From Pseudomonas alloputida (lineage in GTDB: Bacteria; Pseudomonadota; Gammaproteobacteria; Pseudomonadales; Pseudomonadaceae), in contig NZ_CP128540.1 in NCBI RefSeq assembly GCF_021283545.2, positions 4,623,501-4,687,500 on the forward strand: 64,000 nucleotides of DNA, read 5' to 3'. The notes below the pieces were generated by a model, which saw nothing but the letters and a program-made list of their open reading frames with translations, was not told the origin of the DNA and did not search any database. Position 1 is the stretch's first letter. Each line of letters opens with the position of its first letter. Below, in pieces: positions 26,682 to 35,543 of this stretch. The position numbers and the translations under genes are program-made.

Positions 26682-28997
26682 ATGGATATCAAGTTCACCA
26701 ATCGCCTGTCATACAAGCAAGCCCGGTTGACAGTCCTGGTCGGCTTCATCCTGGGAACATTGCTCAGTCTCATCCAGATCGGCATCGATTATGCCAGCGA
26801 AGACGCGTCCATCAACCGTGAAGTGAACGCGTTGCTGCAAATCAGCCACAACCCGGCCTCGCGCATCGCCTACAACATCGACTCGGAACTGGCGCTGGAG
26901 CTGACCCGCGGCCTGCTGCAGTCGCCGGCCGTCATCCGCGCACGGCTGATCGACAACAACGAAACGGTACTGGCCGATGTCGAGCGGCCAAAACTGCAGG
27001 ACCGCTATCGGCCACTGAGCGACTTCCTGTTCGGCGAGCAACGCCAGTTCAAGGAGCGCCTGTACCTGACCCACATGCCAGAGCAATACCTGGGCACCCT
27101 GTACCTGGACATCGACACCTTCGCCTTCGGCAGCCGCTTTCTCGACCGTGCCGGCATCACCCTGCTCAATGGTTTTGCCCGCAGCCTGGTGCTCACCGGC
27201 CTTCTGCTGGCGCTGTTCTACATGATGCTGACCAAACCGCTGGTGACGGTGATCGGCGCACTCAGCGGCAGCGACCCGCGCAAACCCCGGCAAACGCGCC
27301 TGGAATGCCCACATGGACACGAGCATGACGAAATCGGCGTGCTGGTGAAGGTCGCCAACCAGCAGTTCGTCAGCATGGCCACCGAGATCGAACAGCGGCG
27401 CACCGCGGAAAACCGCCTGACCCAGTACCTGAACGAGCTGGAAGACATCGTGTCGGCGCGCACCAACGAGCTCAAGGCCAGCAACAGCAGCCTGAGCCTG
27501 TCCAACCAGGAGCTGGAACAAGCCCGCAGCCGAGCGCTGGACATGGCCCAGGCGCGCGCCGCCTTCCTGGCCAACATGAGCCACGAAATCCGCACCCCGC
27601 TCAACGGCATGCTCGGCATGATCGCCCTGGCGCTGGACAACACGCTGCCCAGCGAGCAACGCCAGCAACTGGCTATCGCCCATGACTCGGGCAAGGTGCT
27701 GGTAGAGCTGCTGAACGATATTCTTGACTTGTCCAAGTTCGATGCCGGCCAGCTAGAGCTGGAACGCATTGCGTTCGACATGGGCTCGATGGTGGAAGAC
27801 ACCGCCAACCTGCTGTCGCAGAACACCGCGCAAAGTGTGGAGCTGACCTGCCTGATCGCCAGCGACTTCCCCAGCAGCGTGCTCGGCGACCCCACGCGTG
27901 TGCGGCAGATCGTCAGCAACCTGCTGTCCAACGCGCTGAAGTTCACCCGCTTCGGCCGCGTCGACGTGCGCTTGGCGGCCATTGTCGGTGGTGTGCGTCT
28001 GGAGGTACGGGATACCGGCATCGGCATCCCCGAAGACGCCCAGGCGCGCATCTTCCAGCCCTTCACCCAGGCCGGTGCCGGCATCACCCGCCAGTACGGT
28101 GGCACCGGCCTGGGCCTGGCTTTGACGCGTAACCTGTGCAAGGCCATGCAGGGCCACCTGCACATTCGCTCCGAGCCGGGCTTTGGCAGCTGTTTTACCG
28201 CCGAATTGCCGCTGACCGTGCACACCGAAGCCATCCCGCCAGCGCCCTTGCATGGCCGCGTGGCCGCACTGAGCGCAGCCGGCAGCGGGCTCAATGAACT
28301 GTTGCAGCACTTGCTGCCCGCCTGGGGCCTGACCTACCAGCGCCATGACAGTTGCGCCACGCTGGTTGCCGCAGTGATCGACCTGTTGATCACCGACGAC
28401 GTCGAGCACCTGTTCGAACTGCGCCCGGCATTGAAAACCCCGATTCTGCTGGTGACCGCCTACGGCAACTTCCTGCCCAACGAGCAGTCCCTGGCCTTGG
28501 CCCCGCTGCACCAGCTGGCCCGACCATTGGCACGCAACGCCCTGTACCAGACCCTGCGCCGCACCTTGCAAGGCCATGAGCCCGAACACCCGCTGGCCAT
28601 CCCGGCCATTACCCAGGAGCAAGGCCGTGCGAGGATACTGCTGGTAGAGGACAACCCGGTGAACCAGTTGGTGGCCAAGGGCATGCTGGCCAAGCTCGGC
28701 TGCCAGGTGCAACTGGCCACCCAGGGCGCGGAGGCCCTTGAGCTGCTGGCGCGCGAGGAATTCGACCTGGTGCTGATGGACTGCAACATGCCGGTGATGG
28801 ACGGCTACGAGGCCAGCCGGCGTATCCGCCAAAGCGGCCGCTGGCCCGAGTTGCCCATCGTCGCCCTCACCGCCAACGCCATGCCCGAAGAACGCGAACG
28901 CTGCCGGGCGGCGGGCATGAACGACTACCTGGCCAAGCCATTCCGCCGCGAAGAGCTACTGGCCCTGGTCGACCATTGGGTGCCCTTCAGCGGCTGA
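26682..28997 (+). CDS. sagS: Hybrid sensor histidine kinase, SagS-type
   Basis: Two membrane segments ([20 protein letters not shown] near residues 16-35 and [15 protein letters not shown] near 167-182) flank a periplasmic sensor region. A coiled coil leads to a HisKA domain with phospho-acceptor His301 ([12 protein letters not shown]), an HATPase domain (N, G1 DTGIGIP, G2 GGTGLGLAL), a degenerate receiver-like region, and a C-terminal receiver with Asp700 ([11 protein letters not shown]) and Lys in LAKPF. Length (771-785 aa), domain order and the gpx-msrB-alaA-htpX neighbourhood match SagS of P. aeruginosa, which feeds HptB and BfiSR and steers the motile-to-sessile switch. The start may be ATG 26682 or the upstream ATG 26640. 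Its end overlaps the convergent gpx gene. Confidence 0.85.
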   Translation: MDIKFTNRLSYKQARLTVLVGFILGTLLSLIQIGIDYASEDASINREVNALLQISHNPASRIAYNIDSELALELTRGLLQSPAVIRARLIDNNETVLADVERPKLQDRYRPLSDFLFGEQRQFKERLYLTHMPEQYLGTLYLDIDTFAFGSRFLDRAGITLLNGFARSLVLTGLLLALFYMMLTKPLVTVIGALSGSDPRKPRQTRLECPHGHEHDEIGVLVKVANQQFVSMATEIEQRRTAENRLTQYLNELEDIVSARTNELKASNSSLSLSNQELEQARSRALDMAQARAAFLANMSHEIRTPLNGMLGMIALALDNTLPSEQRQQLAIAHDSGKVLVELLNDILDLSKFDAGQLELERIAFDMGSMVEDTANLLSQNTAQSVELTCLIASDFPSSVLGDPTRVRQIVSNLLSNALKFTRFGRVDVRLAAIVGGVRLEVRDTGIGIPEDAQARIFQPFTQAGAGITRQYGGTGLGLALTRNLCKAMQGHLHIRSEPGFGSCFTAELPLTVHTEAIPPAPLHGRVAALSAAGSGLNELLQHLLPAWGLTYQRHDSCATLVAAVIDLLITDDVEHLFELRPALKTPILLVTAYGNFLPNEQSLALAPLHQLARPLARNALYQTLRRTLQGHEPEHPLAIPAITQEQGRARILLVEDNPVNQLVAKGMLAKLGCQVQLATQGAEALELLAREEFDLVLMDCNMPVMDGYEASRRIRQSGRWPELPIVALTANAMPEERERCRAAGMNDYLAKPFRREELLALVDHWVPFSG

Positions 28998-29474
28998 GCA
29001 AACGCTCGATGTCCGCCTCCAGGGCCTGTGGCTTGGTGGTGGGGCATAGCGCTTGACCTGGCCACTGGCCGGGTCGACCAGAAACTTGGTGAAGTTCCAC
29101 TTGATCTTCTGGCTACCCAAAATACCCGGGGCGCGTTGCTTGAGTTCGACGAACAGAGGGTGAGCGCCCGGGCCGTTGACCTCGACCTTGCGAAACAGCG
29201 GAAAACTCACGCCGAAATTACGCTCGCAGAACTGCGCAATTTCCCGCGCATCGCCAGGTTCCTGCTTGCCGAACTGGTTGCACGGAAAGCCCAGTACCAC
29301 CAGGCCACGGTCGCGATAGGCCTGCCACAGTTGCTCCAGGCCCTTGTACTGCGGGGTAAAACCGCACTGGCTGGCGGTATTGACCACCAACAGCACCTTG
29401 CCCGGGAAGTCGCCGAGCGTCTTGTGCTCGCCGCCCAGGGTCACGCAGGGGATGTTCAGCATCGTTGCAGCCAT
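28956..29474 (-). CDS. Glutathione peroxidase family protein with frameshifted C-terminus
   Basis: The start [15 protein letters not shown] at 29474 is followed by Cys37 in [12 protein letters not shown], the Gln motif [12 protein letters not shown], and Trp/Asn in [10 protein letters not shown], the conserved triad of thiol peroxidases of this family, which are usually thioredoxin-dependent in bacteria. After KRYAP (about position 29043) the sequence reads [12 protein letters not shown] to a stop at 28956. One extra base there would give the expected [20 protein letters not shown] with a stop at 28987. A 1-nt deletion, or a sequencing error in GGTGGTGGGG, is therefore likely. The active-site residues are not affected. 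It lies 13 nt after msrB, so the two form an operon. Confidence 0.85.
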   Translation of the reverse strand: MAATMLNIPCVTLGGEHKTLGDFPGKVLLVVNTASQCGFTPQYKGLEQLWQAYRDRGLVVLGFPCNQFGKQEPGDAREIAQFCERNFGVSFPLFRKVEVNGPGAHPLFVELKQRAPGILGSQKIKWNFTKFLVDPASGQVKRYAPPPSHRPWRRTSSVCSAAEGHPMVDQGQ

Positions 29475-29487
29475 GGTCGGGCTCCGG

Positions 29488-29883
29488 TCAGTCGCGCGGA
29501 CGAAGGTCGATGCACACCGAGTTGATGCAGTAGCGCAGGCCGGTCGGTGGCGGGCCGTCAGGGAACACATGCCCCAGGTGCGCGTCGCAACGGGCGCAGG
29601 TGACCTCGGTGCGGATCATGCCGTGGGATGTGTCGCGGATCTCGATCATCGCGCTGTCCTCGATCGGCGCGTAGAAGCTCGGCCAGCCGCAGCCGGCGTC
29701 GAACTTGGTCTGCGCATCGAACAGCGGCAGGCCGCAACAGATGCAGTGGTAGATGCCGTCGCGGCGCTCGCTGTTGTACTTGCCACTGAATGGCCGTTCG
29801 GTGCCCTTGAGGCGGCATACCTGGTACTGCTCGGGGTCGAGCATCGACCGCCATTCGTCCAGGGTTTTTTCAATCTTTTTCAT
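29488..29883 (-). CDS. msrB: Peptide methionine-(R)-sulfoxide reductase MsrB
   Basis: The 131-aa protein has the full MsrB layout. Zinc ligands are the pairs Cys47/Cys50 (HCICC) and Cys96/Cys99 (CARC). The substrate pocket motif is [11 protein letters not shown], followed by [10 protein letters not shown]. Catalytic Cys119 lies in RYCINS. It reduces protein-bound Met-R-sulfoxide in the cytoplasm. The gene heads a short operon with gpx (13 nt apart) and is divergent from alaA, with about 170 nt between the two starts where both promoters must lie. Confidence 0.95.
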   Translation of the reverse strand: MKKIEKTLDEWRSMLDPEQYQVCRLKGTERPFSGKYNSERRDGIYHCICCGLPLFDAQTKFDAGCGWPSFYAPIEDSAMIEIRDTSHGMIRTEVTCARCDAHLGHVFPDGPPPTGLRYCINSVCIDLRPRD

Positions 29884-30050
29884 GTAGGGACCTCGGCAGG
29901 CTGAATTTCACCCCGCACCGTCTTTTCCGGGGCGCGGGTGGCACGTATATTAGTTGGCTTCGTGTGCCAGGCGTTCAGTCTGGCACCCGCTTCCTGCCCT
30001 TTCAAACCTTTCGGCGGGGCGTAGCGCGTTTTCTCAATCGGGATCCCATC

Positions 30051-31262
30051 ATGCAGTTCAGCAAATCGAACAAGCTCGCCAATGTCTGCTACGACATTCG
30101 CGGCCCAGTGCTCAAGCACGCCAAACGCCTGGAGGAGGAAGGCCACCGCATCCTCAAGCTGAACATCGGCAACCCGGCGCCGTTTGGCTTCGAGGCGCCT
30201 GATGAAATCCTTCAGGATGTGATCCGCAACCTGCCCACCGCACAGGGCTACAGCGACTCCAAAGGCCTGTTCAGTGCCCGCAAGGCGGTGATGCAGTACT
30301 GCCAGCAGAAAGATATCGAAGGCGTCACCATCGAGGACATCTACCTGGGTAATGGTGTGTCCGAGCTGATCGTCATGTCGATGCAGGCGCTGCTCAACAA
30401 CGGCGACGAAGTGCTGATCCCGGCCCCCGACTACCCGCTGTGGACTGCCGCCGTGAGCCTGGCCGGCGGCAAGCCGGTGCACTACCTGTGCGACGAGCAG
30501 GCCGACTGGTTCCCTGACCTTGAGGACATCAAGGCCAAGATCACCCCGAACACCAAGGCGCTGGTGATCATCAACCCGAACAACCCGACCGGCGCCGTCT
30601 ACTCCAAAGAACTGCTGCTGGGCATGCTGGAGCTGGCCCGCCAGCACAACCTGGTGGTGTTCTCCGACGAGATCTACGACAAGATCCTGTACGACGAAGC
30701 CGTGCACATCAGCACCGCCTCGCTGGCTCCGGACCTGCTGTGCCTGACCTTCAACGGCTTGTCCAAGTCGTACCGGGTGGCGGGCTTCCGCTCTGGCTGG
30801 CTGATCATTTCCGGGCCCAAGCACCACGCACACAGCTACATCGAAGGCATCGACATGCTGGCCAACATGCGCCTGTGCGCCAACGTGCCGGCCCAGCATG
30901 CCATCCAGACCGCGCTGGGCGGCTACCAGAGCATCAACGACCTGGTGCTGCCGCCGGGCCGCCTGCTGGAGCAGCGCAACCGCACCTACGAACTGCTCAA
31001 CGACATCCCTGGCGTCAGCTGCGTGAAACCGATGGGCGCGCTGTATGCGTTCCCGCGGATCGACCCGAAGGTTTGCCCGATCCTCAACGACGAGAAGTTC
31101 GCCCTTGACCTGCTGCTGTCGGAGAAGCTGCTGATCGTACAAGGGACGGCGTTCAACTGGCCGTGGCCGGACCACTTCCGCGTGGTGACCTTGCCGCGGG
31201 TGGATGACCTGGAAGCGGCAATTGGCCGGATCGGCAATTTCCTGAAGGGTTATTCGCAGTAG
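30051..31262 (+). CDS. alaA: Alanine aminotransferase-type class I PLP enzyme
   Basis: The ATG at 30051 gives 403 aa and a start (MQFSKSNKLANVCYDIRGPV) typical of AlaA/YfbQ. The fold-type I signatures are present: LNIGNPAPFGFEAP near the N-terminus, NPNNPTGAVYS, YDKILYD, and the Schiff-base lysine in FNGLSKSYRVAGFRSGW. AlaA makes alanine from pyruvate with glutamate as amino donor in the cytoplasm. The longer frame from 29964 lacks family similarity and is not used. A perfect hairpin and then an IS256 element follow the gene. Confidence 0.9.
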   Translation: MQFSKSNKLANVCYDIRGPVLKHAKRLEEEGHRILKLNIGNPAPFGFEAPDEILQDVIRNLPTAQGYSDSKGLFSARKAVMQYCQQKDIEGVTIEDIYLGNGVSELIVMSMQALLNNGDEVLIPAPDYPLWTAAVSLAGGKPVHYLCDEQADWFPDLEDIKAKITPNTKALVIINPNNPTGAVYSKELLLGMLELARQHNLVVFSDEIYDKILYDEAVHISTASLAPDLLCLTFNGLSKSYRVAGFRSGWLIISGPKHHAHSYIEGIDMLANMRLCANVPAQHAIQTALGGYQSINDLVLPPGRLLEQRNRTYELLNDIPGVSCVKPMGALYAFPRIDPKVCPILNDEKFALDLLLSEKLLIVQGTAFNWPWPDHFRVVTLPRVDDLEAAIGRIGNFLKGYSQ

Positions 31263-31321
31263 GGTTCGACGGGGGCGCCGGGGGCTACGAGAGGTTCGAC
31301 GCGGGGGTGGTGGTGGGGCGC

Positions 31322-31353
31322 AGATCGAGCGCCGCCCGCGCGGCGCTCGATCT
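31322..31353 (+). terminator. Perfect hairpin after alaA, target of the IS256 insertion
   Basis: A 14-bp perfect stem (AGATCGAGCGCCGC and its complement) with loop CCGC lies 60 nt after alaA. The 3' foot ATCT of the stem is part of the 8-bp target duplication of the IS element, so the insertion hit the base of this hairpin and separated it from any following T tract. Confidence 0.7.
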
Positions 31354-31357
31354 CACA

Positions 31358-32719
31358 GGAAGTGTCAGATTTTTTGTGTGCGGGCCGGTAACGGCCTGCC
31401 GTCAGGCAGGCCCTGACTTTCACCAGGTCGGCCTGATGAACCGATCTCCGTACAAAATCGCGAATTGATTCATCGCACTTTTCCAATCATGCGCCGCTGA
31501 GCCCCAGTTTGCCGTGATGTTTCGCAGCCCCAGCCAGATCAGCTTGGTAGCTGCGTCATCGTTCGGGAAATGGCCTCGGGTCTTGATGATCTTGCGCAGC
31601 TGGGCATTGATACTCTCGATGGCGTTGGTGGTGTAGATCACTTTCCGGATGGCTGGTGGGAAGACAAAGAAGGGAATCACTCGATCCCAGGCGCGTCTCC
31701 AGGCCGCAACGACCGTTGGATACTGCTTGCCCCAGGGCCCGTTTTCAAACTCATCGAGTGCCTGCTCAGCCGCTTCGGCGTTGATGGCCTGGTAGATCGG
31801 CTTGAGCGCCTTGGCCAGTGCCCGCCGCTTGTCCCAGGCTGCAAAGTCCAGGCTGTTGCGGATCAGGTGCACGATGCACGTCTGCAGAGTCGTCTCTGGA
31901 AACACGGCGCTGAGAGCCTCTGGCATGCCTTTGAGGCCATCGGTCACGGCAATCAGCACATCCTCGACACCACGTGTCTTGAGATCGTTAAAGACCTTCA
32001 TCCAGAACTTCGCACCCTCGGTGTTCTCGATCCAGATGCCCAAGATATCGCGCGTCCCGTCGGGTAGAACGCCCAGCGCCAAGTAAATGGCCTTGTTGCG
32101 CACCAAGCCTTCTTCGCGGATCTTCACCCGCAGTGCATCGAAGAAAATGACCGGGTACATGGGCTCTAGTGGCCGCTGCTGCCACGCGCCAATTTCTTCC
32201 ATGACCTCGTCTGTCACAGAGCTGATGAAGTCGGGTGAGACCTCTGTTCCATACTGCTCGGACAGAAAGGCTCGGATCTCTCTGACCGTCATGCCACGGG
32301 CGTACATGGCGATGATCTTGTCATCGAAACCGGTGTACCGCCGCTCATGCTTGGGGATGAGAATGGGCGCAAAACTGCCGTCTCGGTCACGAGGAATTTC
32401 CAGCCGCAGCGGGCCATCGCCGGTCAAAACCGTCTTGCCACTCTTGCCGTTACGCTGGTTGGTTTCATCCTCTGGGCGCTGCGCGCCCGGCGGATAACCC
32501 AGGTGGTGGCCAAGTTCGGCGTGCAGAGCGCGTTCGATCAAGGCCTTCTTGAACGCCGCAGAGGCATCCTCGATAGCCTCTGCGGTCATCAGGCCCTCAC
32601 CGAACTGCTCCAGCAGCTCTTTGGGGATTTTGGGCAGGTCACGCAAGGGTTTCTTTTTGGTTGGCATACATGCACCTCTTACTCATGTTATGCCCGAACA
32701 CAAAATTTCTGACACCCTC
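31358..32719 (-). mobile_element. IS256-family insertion sequence, complete
   Basis: The 1362-bp element is bounded by imperfect ~26-bp inverted repeats: left GGAAGTGTCAG...TTTTGTGTGCGGGC, and right, read inward, GAGGGTGTCAG...TTTTGTGTTCGGGC. It is flanked by an 8-bp direct repeat ATCTCACA (31350-31357 and 32720-32727), the size expected for this family. It carries one intact transposase gene and lies between alaA and htpX, leaving ~220 bp upstream of htpX untouched. Confidence 0.92.
31420..32667 (-). CDS. IS256-family transposase
   Basis: The 415-aa product is intact and of full family length. The DDE residues are visible as Asp in VIFFDALRVKIRE, Asp in LIAVTDGLKGMPEA, and Glu in YTTNAIESINAQLRK, the last being the signature of mutator/IS256 transposases. 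The N-terminal region (MTAEAIEDASAAFKKALIERALHAELGHHLGY) is the usual DNA-binding part. Codon use is less GC3-biased than neighbouring core genes, in line with transfer. Confidence 0.95.
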   Translation of the reverse strand: MPTKKKPLRDLPKIPKELLEQFGEGLMTAEAIEDASAAFKKALIERALHAELGHHLGYPPGAQRPEDETNQRNGKSGKTVLTGDGPLRLEIPRDRDGSFAPILIPKHERRYTGFDDKIIAMYARGMTVREIRAFLSEQYGTEVSPDFISSVTDEVMEEIGAWQQRPLEPMYPVIFFDALRVKIREEGLVRNKAIYLALGVLPDGTRDILGIWIENTEGAKFWMKVFNDLKTRGVEDVLIAVTDGLKGMPEALSAVFPETTLQTCIVHLIRNSLDFAAWDKRRALAKALKPIYQAINAEAAEQALDEFENGPWGKQYPTVVAAWRRAWDRVIPFFVFPPAIRKVIYTTNAIESINAQLRKIIKTRGHFPNDDAATKLIWLGLRNITANWGSAAHDWKSAMNQFAILYGDRFIRPTW

Positions 32720-32874
32720 ATCTCACAGGCACCACACCACTTGCGGCAAACACCCAGCGGCCTTGACGCAGCCCCCAAGCCGAATGTTTCTTACATCCTG
32801 CAACGCTCTATCCCACAGCCCCCACGCCATCCTCTGCCATACTCCGCCGTACACAGTTTGAAATAGTCCCCCGA

Positions 32875-32900
32875 TTGAATCGGCGCGGCAGGCCCCTTAT
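32875..32900 (+). promoter_or_regulatory. Possible heat-shock (sigma-32) promoter of htpX
   Basis: TTGAAT, a 12-nt spacer and CCCCTTAT resemble the sigma-32 consensus TTGAAA - 11 to 16 nt - CCCCATNT. HtpX is a heat-shock protease in other bacteria, which makes the match plausible. The match is partial and unproven. Confidence 0.35.
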
Positions 32901-32948
32901 ATACCCCGCAGTAAGCGACAACTCATCCGTCAGGAGAACGTAACAACC

Positions 32949-33836
32949 ATGATGCGCATTCTGTTGTTTGTAGCCACCAACCTCGCGGTGGTGCTGGTTG
33001 CAAGCATTACCCTGAGCCTGTTCGGTTTCAACGGGTTCATGGCCGCCAACGGGGTCGACCTGAACCTCAGCAGCCTGCTGGTGTTCTGCGCCGTGTTCGG
33101 CTTTGCCGGCTCCCTCGTTTCGCTGTTCATCTCCAAGTGGATGGCGAAGATGACCACCGGCACCCAGATCATCAGCCAGCCGCGCACCCGCCACGAGCAG
33201 TGGCTGCTGCAAACGGTCGAAGAGCTGTCCCGCGAAGCGGGCATCAAAATGCCTGAAGTGGGTATCTTCCCGGCTTACGAGGCCAACGCCTTCGCCACCG
33301 GCTGGAACCGCAACGACGCGCTGGTCGCAGTGTCCCAGGGCCTGCTGGAGCGCTTCTCGCCCGATGAAGTGCGCGCGGTACTGGCCCACGAAATCGGCCA
33401 CGTTGCCAACGGCGACATGGTCACCCTGGCGCTGGTGCAGGGCGTGGTGAACACCTTCGTGATGTTCTTTGCCCGCATCATCGGCAACTTTGTCGACAAG
33501 GTCATCTTCAAGAACGAAGAGGGCCAAGGCATTGCCTACTATGTGGCGACCATCGTTGCCGAGCTGATCCTTGGCATCCTGGCCAGCATGATCGTGATGT
33601 GGTTCTCGCGCCGCCGCGAATTCCGCGCCGACGAAGCCGGTGCGCAGCTGGCCGGTACCGCAGCAATGATCGGCGCCCTGCAGCGCCTGCGCGTGGAACA
33701 AGGCCTGCCAGTGCACATGCCGGACACCATGAAGGCCTTCGGCATCAATGGCGGCCTCAAGCACGGCCTGGCCGGGTTGCTGATGAGCCACCCACCGCTG
33801 GAAGACCGCATCGAGGCCCTGCGTCAGCGCGGCTGA
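32949..33836 (+). CDS. htpX: Membrane zinc metalloprotease HtpX
   Basis: The 295-aa protein has two N-terminal membrane helices ([42 protein letters not shown]), then the M48 zinc motif H147-E-I-G-H151, two more hydrophobic segments ([43 protein letters not shown]), and the third ligand region [11 protein letters not shown]. It degrades misfolded inner-membrane proteins together with FtsH. The ribosome binding site AGGAG precedes the ATG by 13 nt, and a second ATG (MRIL) 3 nt on is an alternative. A strong terminator follows. Confidence 0.95.
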   Translation: MMRILLFVATNLAVVLVASITLSLFGFNGFMAANGVDLNLSSLLVFCAVFGFAGSLVSLFISKWMAKMTTGTQIISQPRTRHEQWLLQTVEELSREAGIKMPEVGIFPAYEANAFATGWNRNDALVAVSQGLLERFSPDEVRAVLAHEIGHVANGDMVTLALVQGVVNTFVMFFARIIGNFVDKVIFKNEEGQGIAYYVATIVAELILGILASMIVMWFSRRREFRADEAGAQLAGTAAMIGALQRLRVEQGLPVHMPDTMKAFGINGGLKHGLAGLLMSHPPLEDRIEALRQRG

Positions 33837-33852
33837 TCCACCTGATAAAAAC

Positions 33853-33880
33853 AAAGGGCGACTTCGGTCGCCCTTTTTTT
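33853..33880 (+). terminator. Terminator after htpX
   Basis: Stem AAAGGGCGAC / GTCGCCCTTT with a TTCG tetraloop is followed by seven T, 16 nt after the htpX stop. Confidence 0.9.
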
Positions 33881-33933
33881 ATTCCCGGCCTTACGCAGCC
33901 TTCTGTGGGAGCGGGTCAGCCTGCCATACCTGC

Positions 33934-34584
33934 TTATCGGCTGACCTGATACACCCGCTCCAACAAACTCGACGCCCCGGCCTGCACAAACTTCGGGCTG
34001 TCCTCAATCACATCCACAGCCTCCAGTTGCTCCACCTGCCACCCCGCAAAGCCCTGCCTCAGCTCTTCATCCCTGACCGAAAACGGCGGCCCGGCCAACA
34101 ACGACTGGTCATACTCCAGCGTCACCACCAACCCACGGCAATTCGCCGGCAGCAAACCCGACAACAGCTGCATATACCGCGCACGCATCTGCACCGGCAG
34201 CGCAATCACCGCCGCCCGGTCATACAGCCCTACGCAGTCAGCCACATCCTCTGCCCGCAAGGCAAAGAAGTCGCCACACCACAGCTGCACATCTCCACTG
34301 CGCCAAACCTCAAATGCGCCCTGCTGCCGCACCTCGGCCTCAAGCCCGTGCTCACGGAAAAAATCCTCCACCGCCCGCCGCGACAGCTCCACACCCAATA
34401 CGCGATGGCCCTGCCCTGCCAGCCAGGCCAAGTCCAGGCTTTTGCCGCACAACGGCACCAGCACGCGGCTGCCGGGCGCCAACTGCAACTGTGGCCAATA
34501 CGTCTGCAGATAGGGGTTCACCTGCGCTTGGTGAAAGCCGATCTGGTTGTCGGCCCACCGCTGCTGCCAGAACGCTGGTTCCAT
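33934..34584 (-). CDS. tpm: Thiopurine S-methyltransferase
   Basis: The ATG at 34584 is preferred over GTG 34590 because GGGAG ends 5 nt upstream of it. The 216-aa protein begins [19 protein letters not shown], the classic Tpm start, and has the SAM-binding sequence [29 protein letters not shown]. Bacterial Tpm methylates thiopurines and, in pseudomonads, contributes to selenium and tellurium resistance. It is divergent from the dioxygenase gene (about 100 nt apart). Confidence 0.92.
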   Translation of the reverse strand: MEPAFWQQRWADNQIGFHQAQVNPYLQTYWPQLQLAPGSRVLVPLCGKSLDLAWLAGQGHRVLGVELSRRAVEDFFREHGLEAEVRQQGAFEVWRSGDVQLWCGDFFALRAEDVADCVGLYDRAAVIALPVQMRARYMQLLSGLLPANCRGLVVTLEYDQSLLAGPPFSVRDEELRQGFAGWQVEQLEAVDVIEDSPKFVQAGASSLLERVYQVSR

Positions 34585-34685
34585 GATCACTCCCGATTTT
34601 TAGATGATTTGTCGGTAAAACTTGGTTTGGATTTCGATCTGTAGTTAATCGATGATGGTTGCATCTTAACCTTCAGGACCCCGCC

Positions 34686-35453
34686 ATGCTGCCCAGCCTG
34701 TTCATTTCCCATGGTTCCCCCATGCTTGCCCTGCAACCCGGCGCCAGCGGGCCGGCACTGTCCGGGTTGGCCAACGCGCTGCCCCGGCCGAAAGCGATCG
34801 TGGTGGTGTCGGCACACTGGGAAAGCCGCGAGCTGCTGGTCACCGGCAGCGCACAGCCCGAAACCTGGCATGACTTCTACGGCTTCCCACCAGCCCTGTA
34901 TGCGGTGCAGTACCCGGCGCCGGGCGAGCCCGGGCTTGCTGGCCAGGTCAGTGAGCGGTTGAAGGCTGCGGGGTTACCCGCGCGGCTGGACATGCAACGC
35001 CCATTCGACCATGGCGCCTGGGTGCCGCTGTCGCTGATGTACCCGGATGCGCGCATTCCCGTGGTGCAGGTTTCCCTGCCCAGTCACATGGGGCCGGCGC
35101 TGCAGCTGAAGGTGGGCCAGGCACTGGCGGGGTTGCGTGCCGAGGATGTACTGCTAATAGGTTCGGGCAGCATTACCCACAACCTGGGTGAGCTGGACTG
35201 GCATGCAGGGCCAGATGTGATCGAGCCGTGGGCGCTGGCGTTCAGGGATTGGGTGGTAGACCGGCTGCAGGAGGATGACCAGGCGGCGTTGATGGATTAC
35301 CGGCACCAGGCGCCGTTTGCGGTGCGTAACCATCCCAGTGATGAGCATTTGCTGCCGCTGTTCTTTGCCCTTGGGGCCGGGAGCAAGTTCGGCGTGGTGC
35401 ATCAGGGGTTTACCCTGGGCGCGCTGGGGATGGACATCTATCGGTTCGACTGA
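34686..35453 (+). CDS. DODA-type extradiol aromatic ring-opening dioxygenase (LigB family)
   Basis: The start at 34686 gives 255 aa and MLPSLFISHGSPMLAL, with the metal-binding His of SHGSP. Further family marks are VVVSAHWESR, the FYGFP segment, RPFDHGAWVPLSLMYP, and SGSITHNLGEL. Relatives (YgiD, plant DOPA dioxygenases) cleave catechol rings with Zn(II) or Fe(II). The physiological substrate is not visible. It has no operon partner and is followed by a REP and a terminator shared with deaD. Confidence 0.85.
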   Translation: MLPSLFISHGSPMLALQPGASGPALSGLANALPRPKAIVVVSAHWESRELLVTGSAQPETWHDFYGFPPALYAVQYPAPGEPGLAGQVSERLKAAGLPARLDMQRPFDHGAWVPLSLMYPDARIPVVQVSLPSHMGPALQLKVGQALAGLRAEDVLLIGSGSITHNLGELDWHAGPDVIEPWALAFRDWVVDRLQEDDQAALMDYRHQAPFAVRNHPSDEHLLPLFFALGAGSKFGVVHQGFTLGALGMDIYRFD

Positions 35454-35454
35454 A

Positions 35455-35492
35455 GGGCCTCTTCGCGGGCAAGCCCGCGAAAGGGCCGGTAC
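35455..35492. repeat. REP palindrome
   Basis: GGGCCTCTTCGCGGGCAAGC and its partly complementary continuation form a REP hairpin just before the shared terminator. Confidence 0.65.
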
Positions 35493-35496
35493 AGGT

Positions 35497-35530
35497 AAAA
35501 AAAATCCCCGACCTAAGCCGGGGATTTTTT
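35497..35530. terminator. Bidirectional terminator between the dioxygenase and deaD genes
   Basis: An A tract, stem AAATCCCCG / CGGGGATTT and a T tract lie between the convergent genes. Confidence 0.9.
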
Positions 35531-35543
35531 CGTTACGCCAGGA

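Noticed and set aside
29034..29044. Programmed frameshifting in the peroxidase gene
   Set aside because: No slippery heptamer with a downstream structure is visible; simple deletion or sequencing error is more likely.
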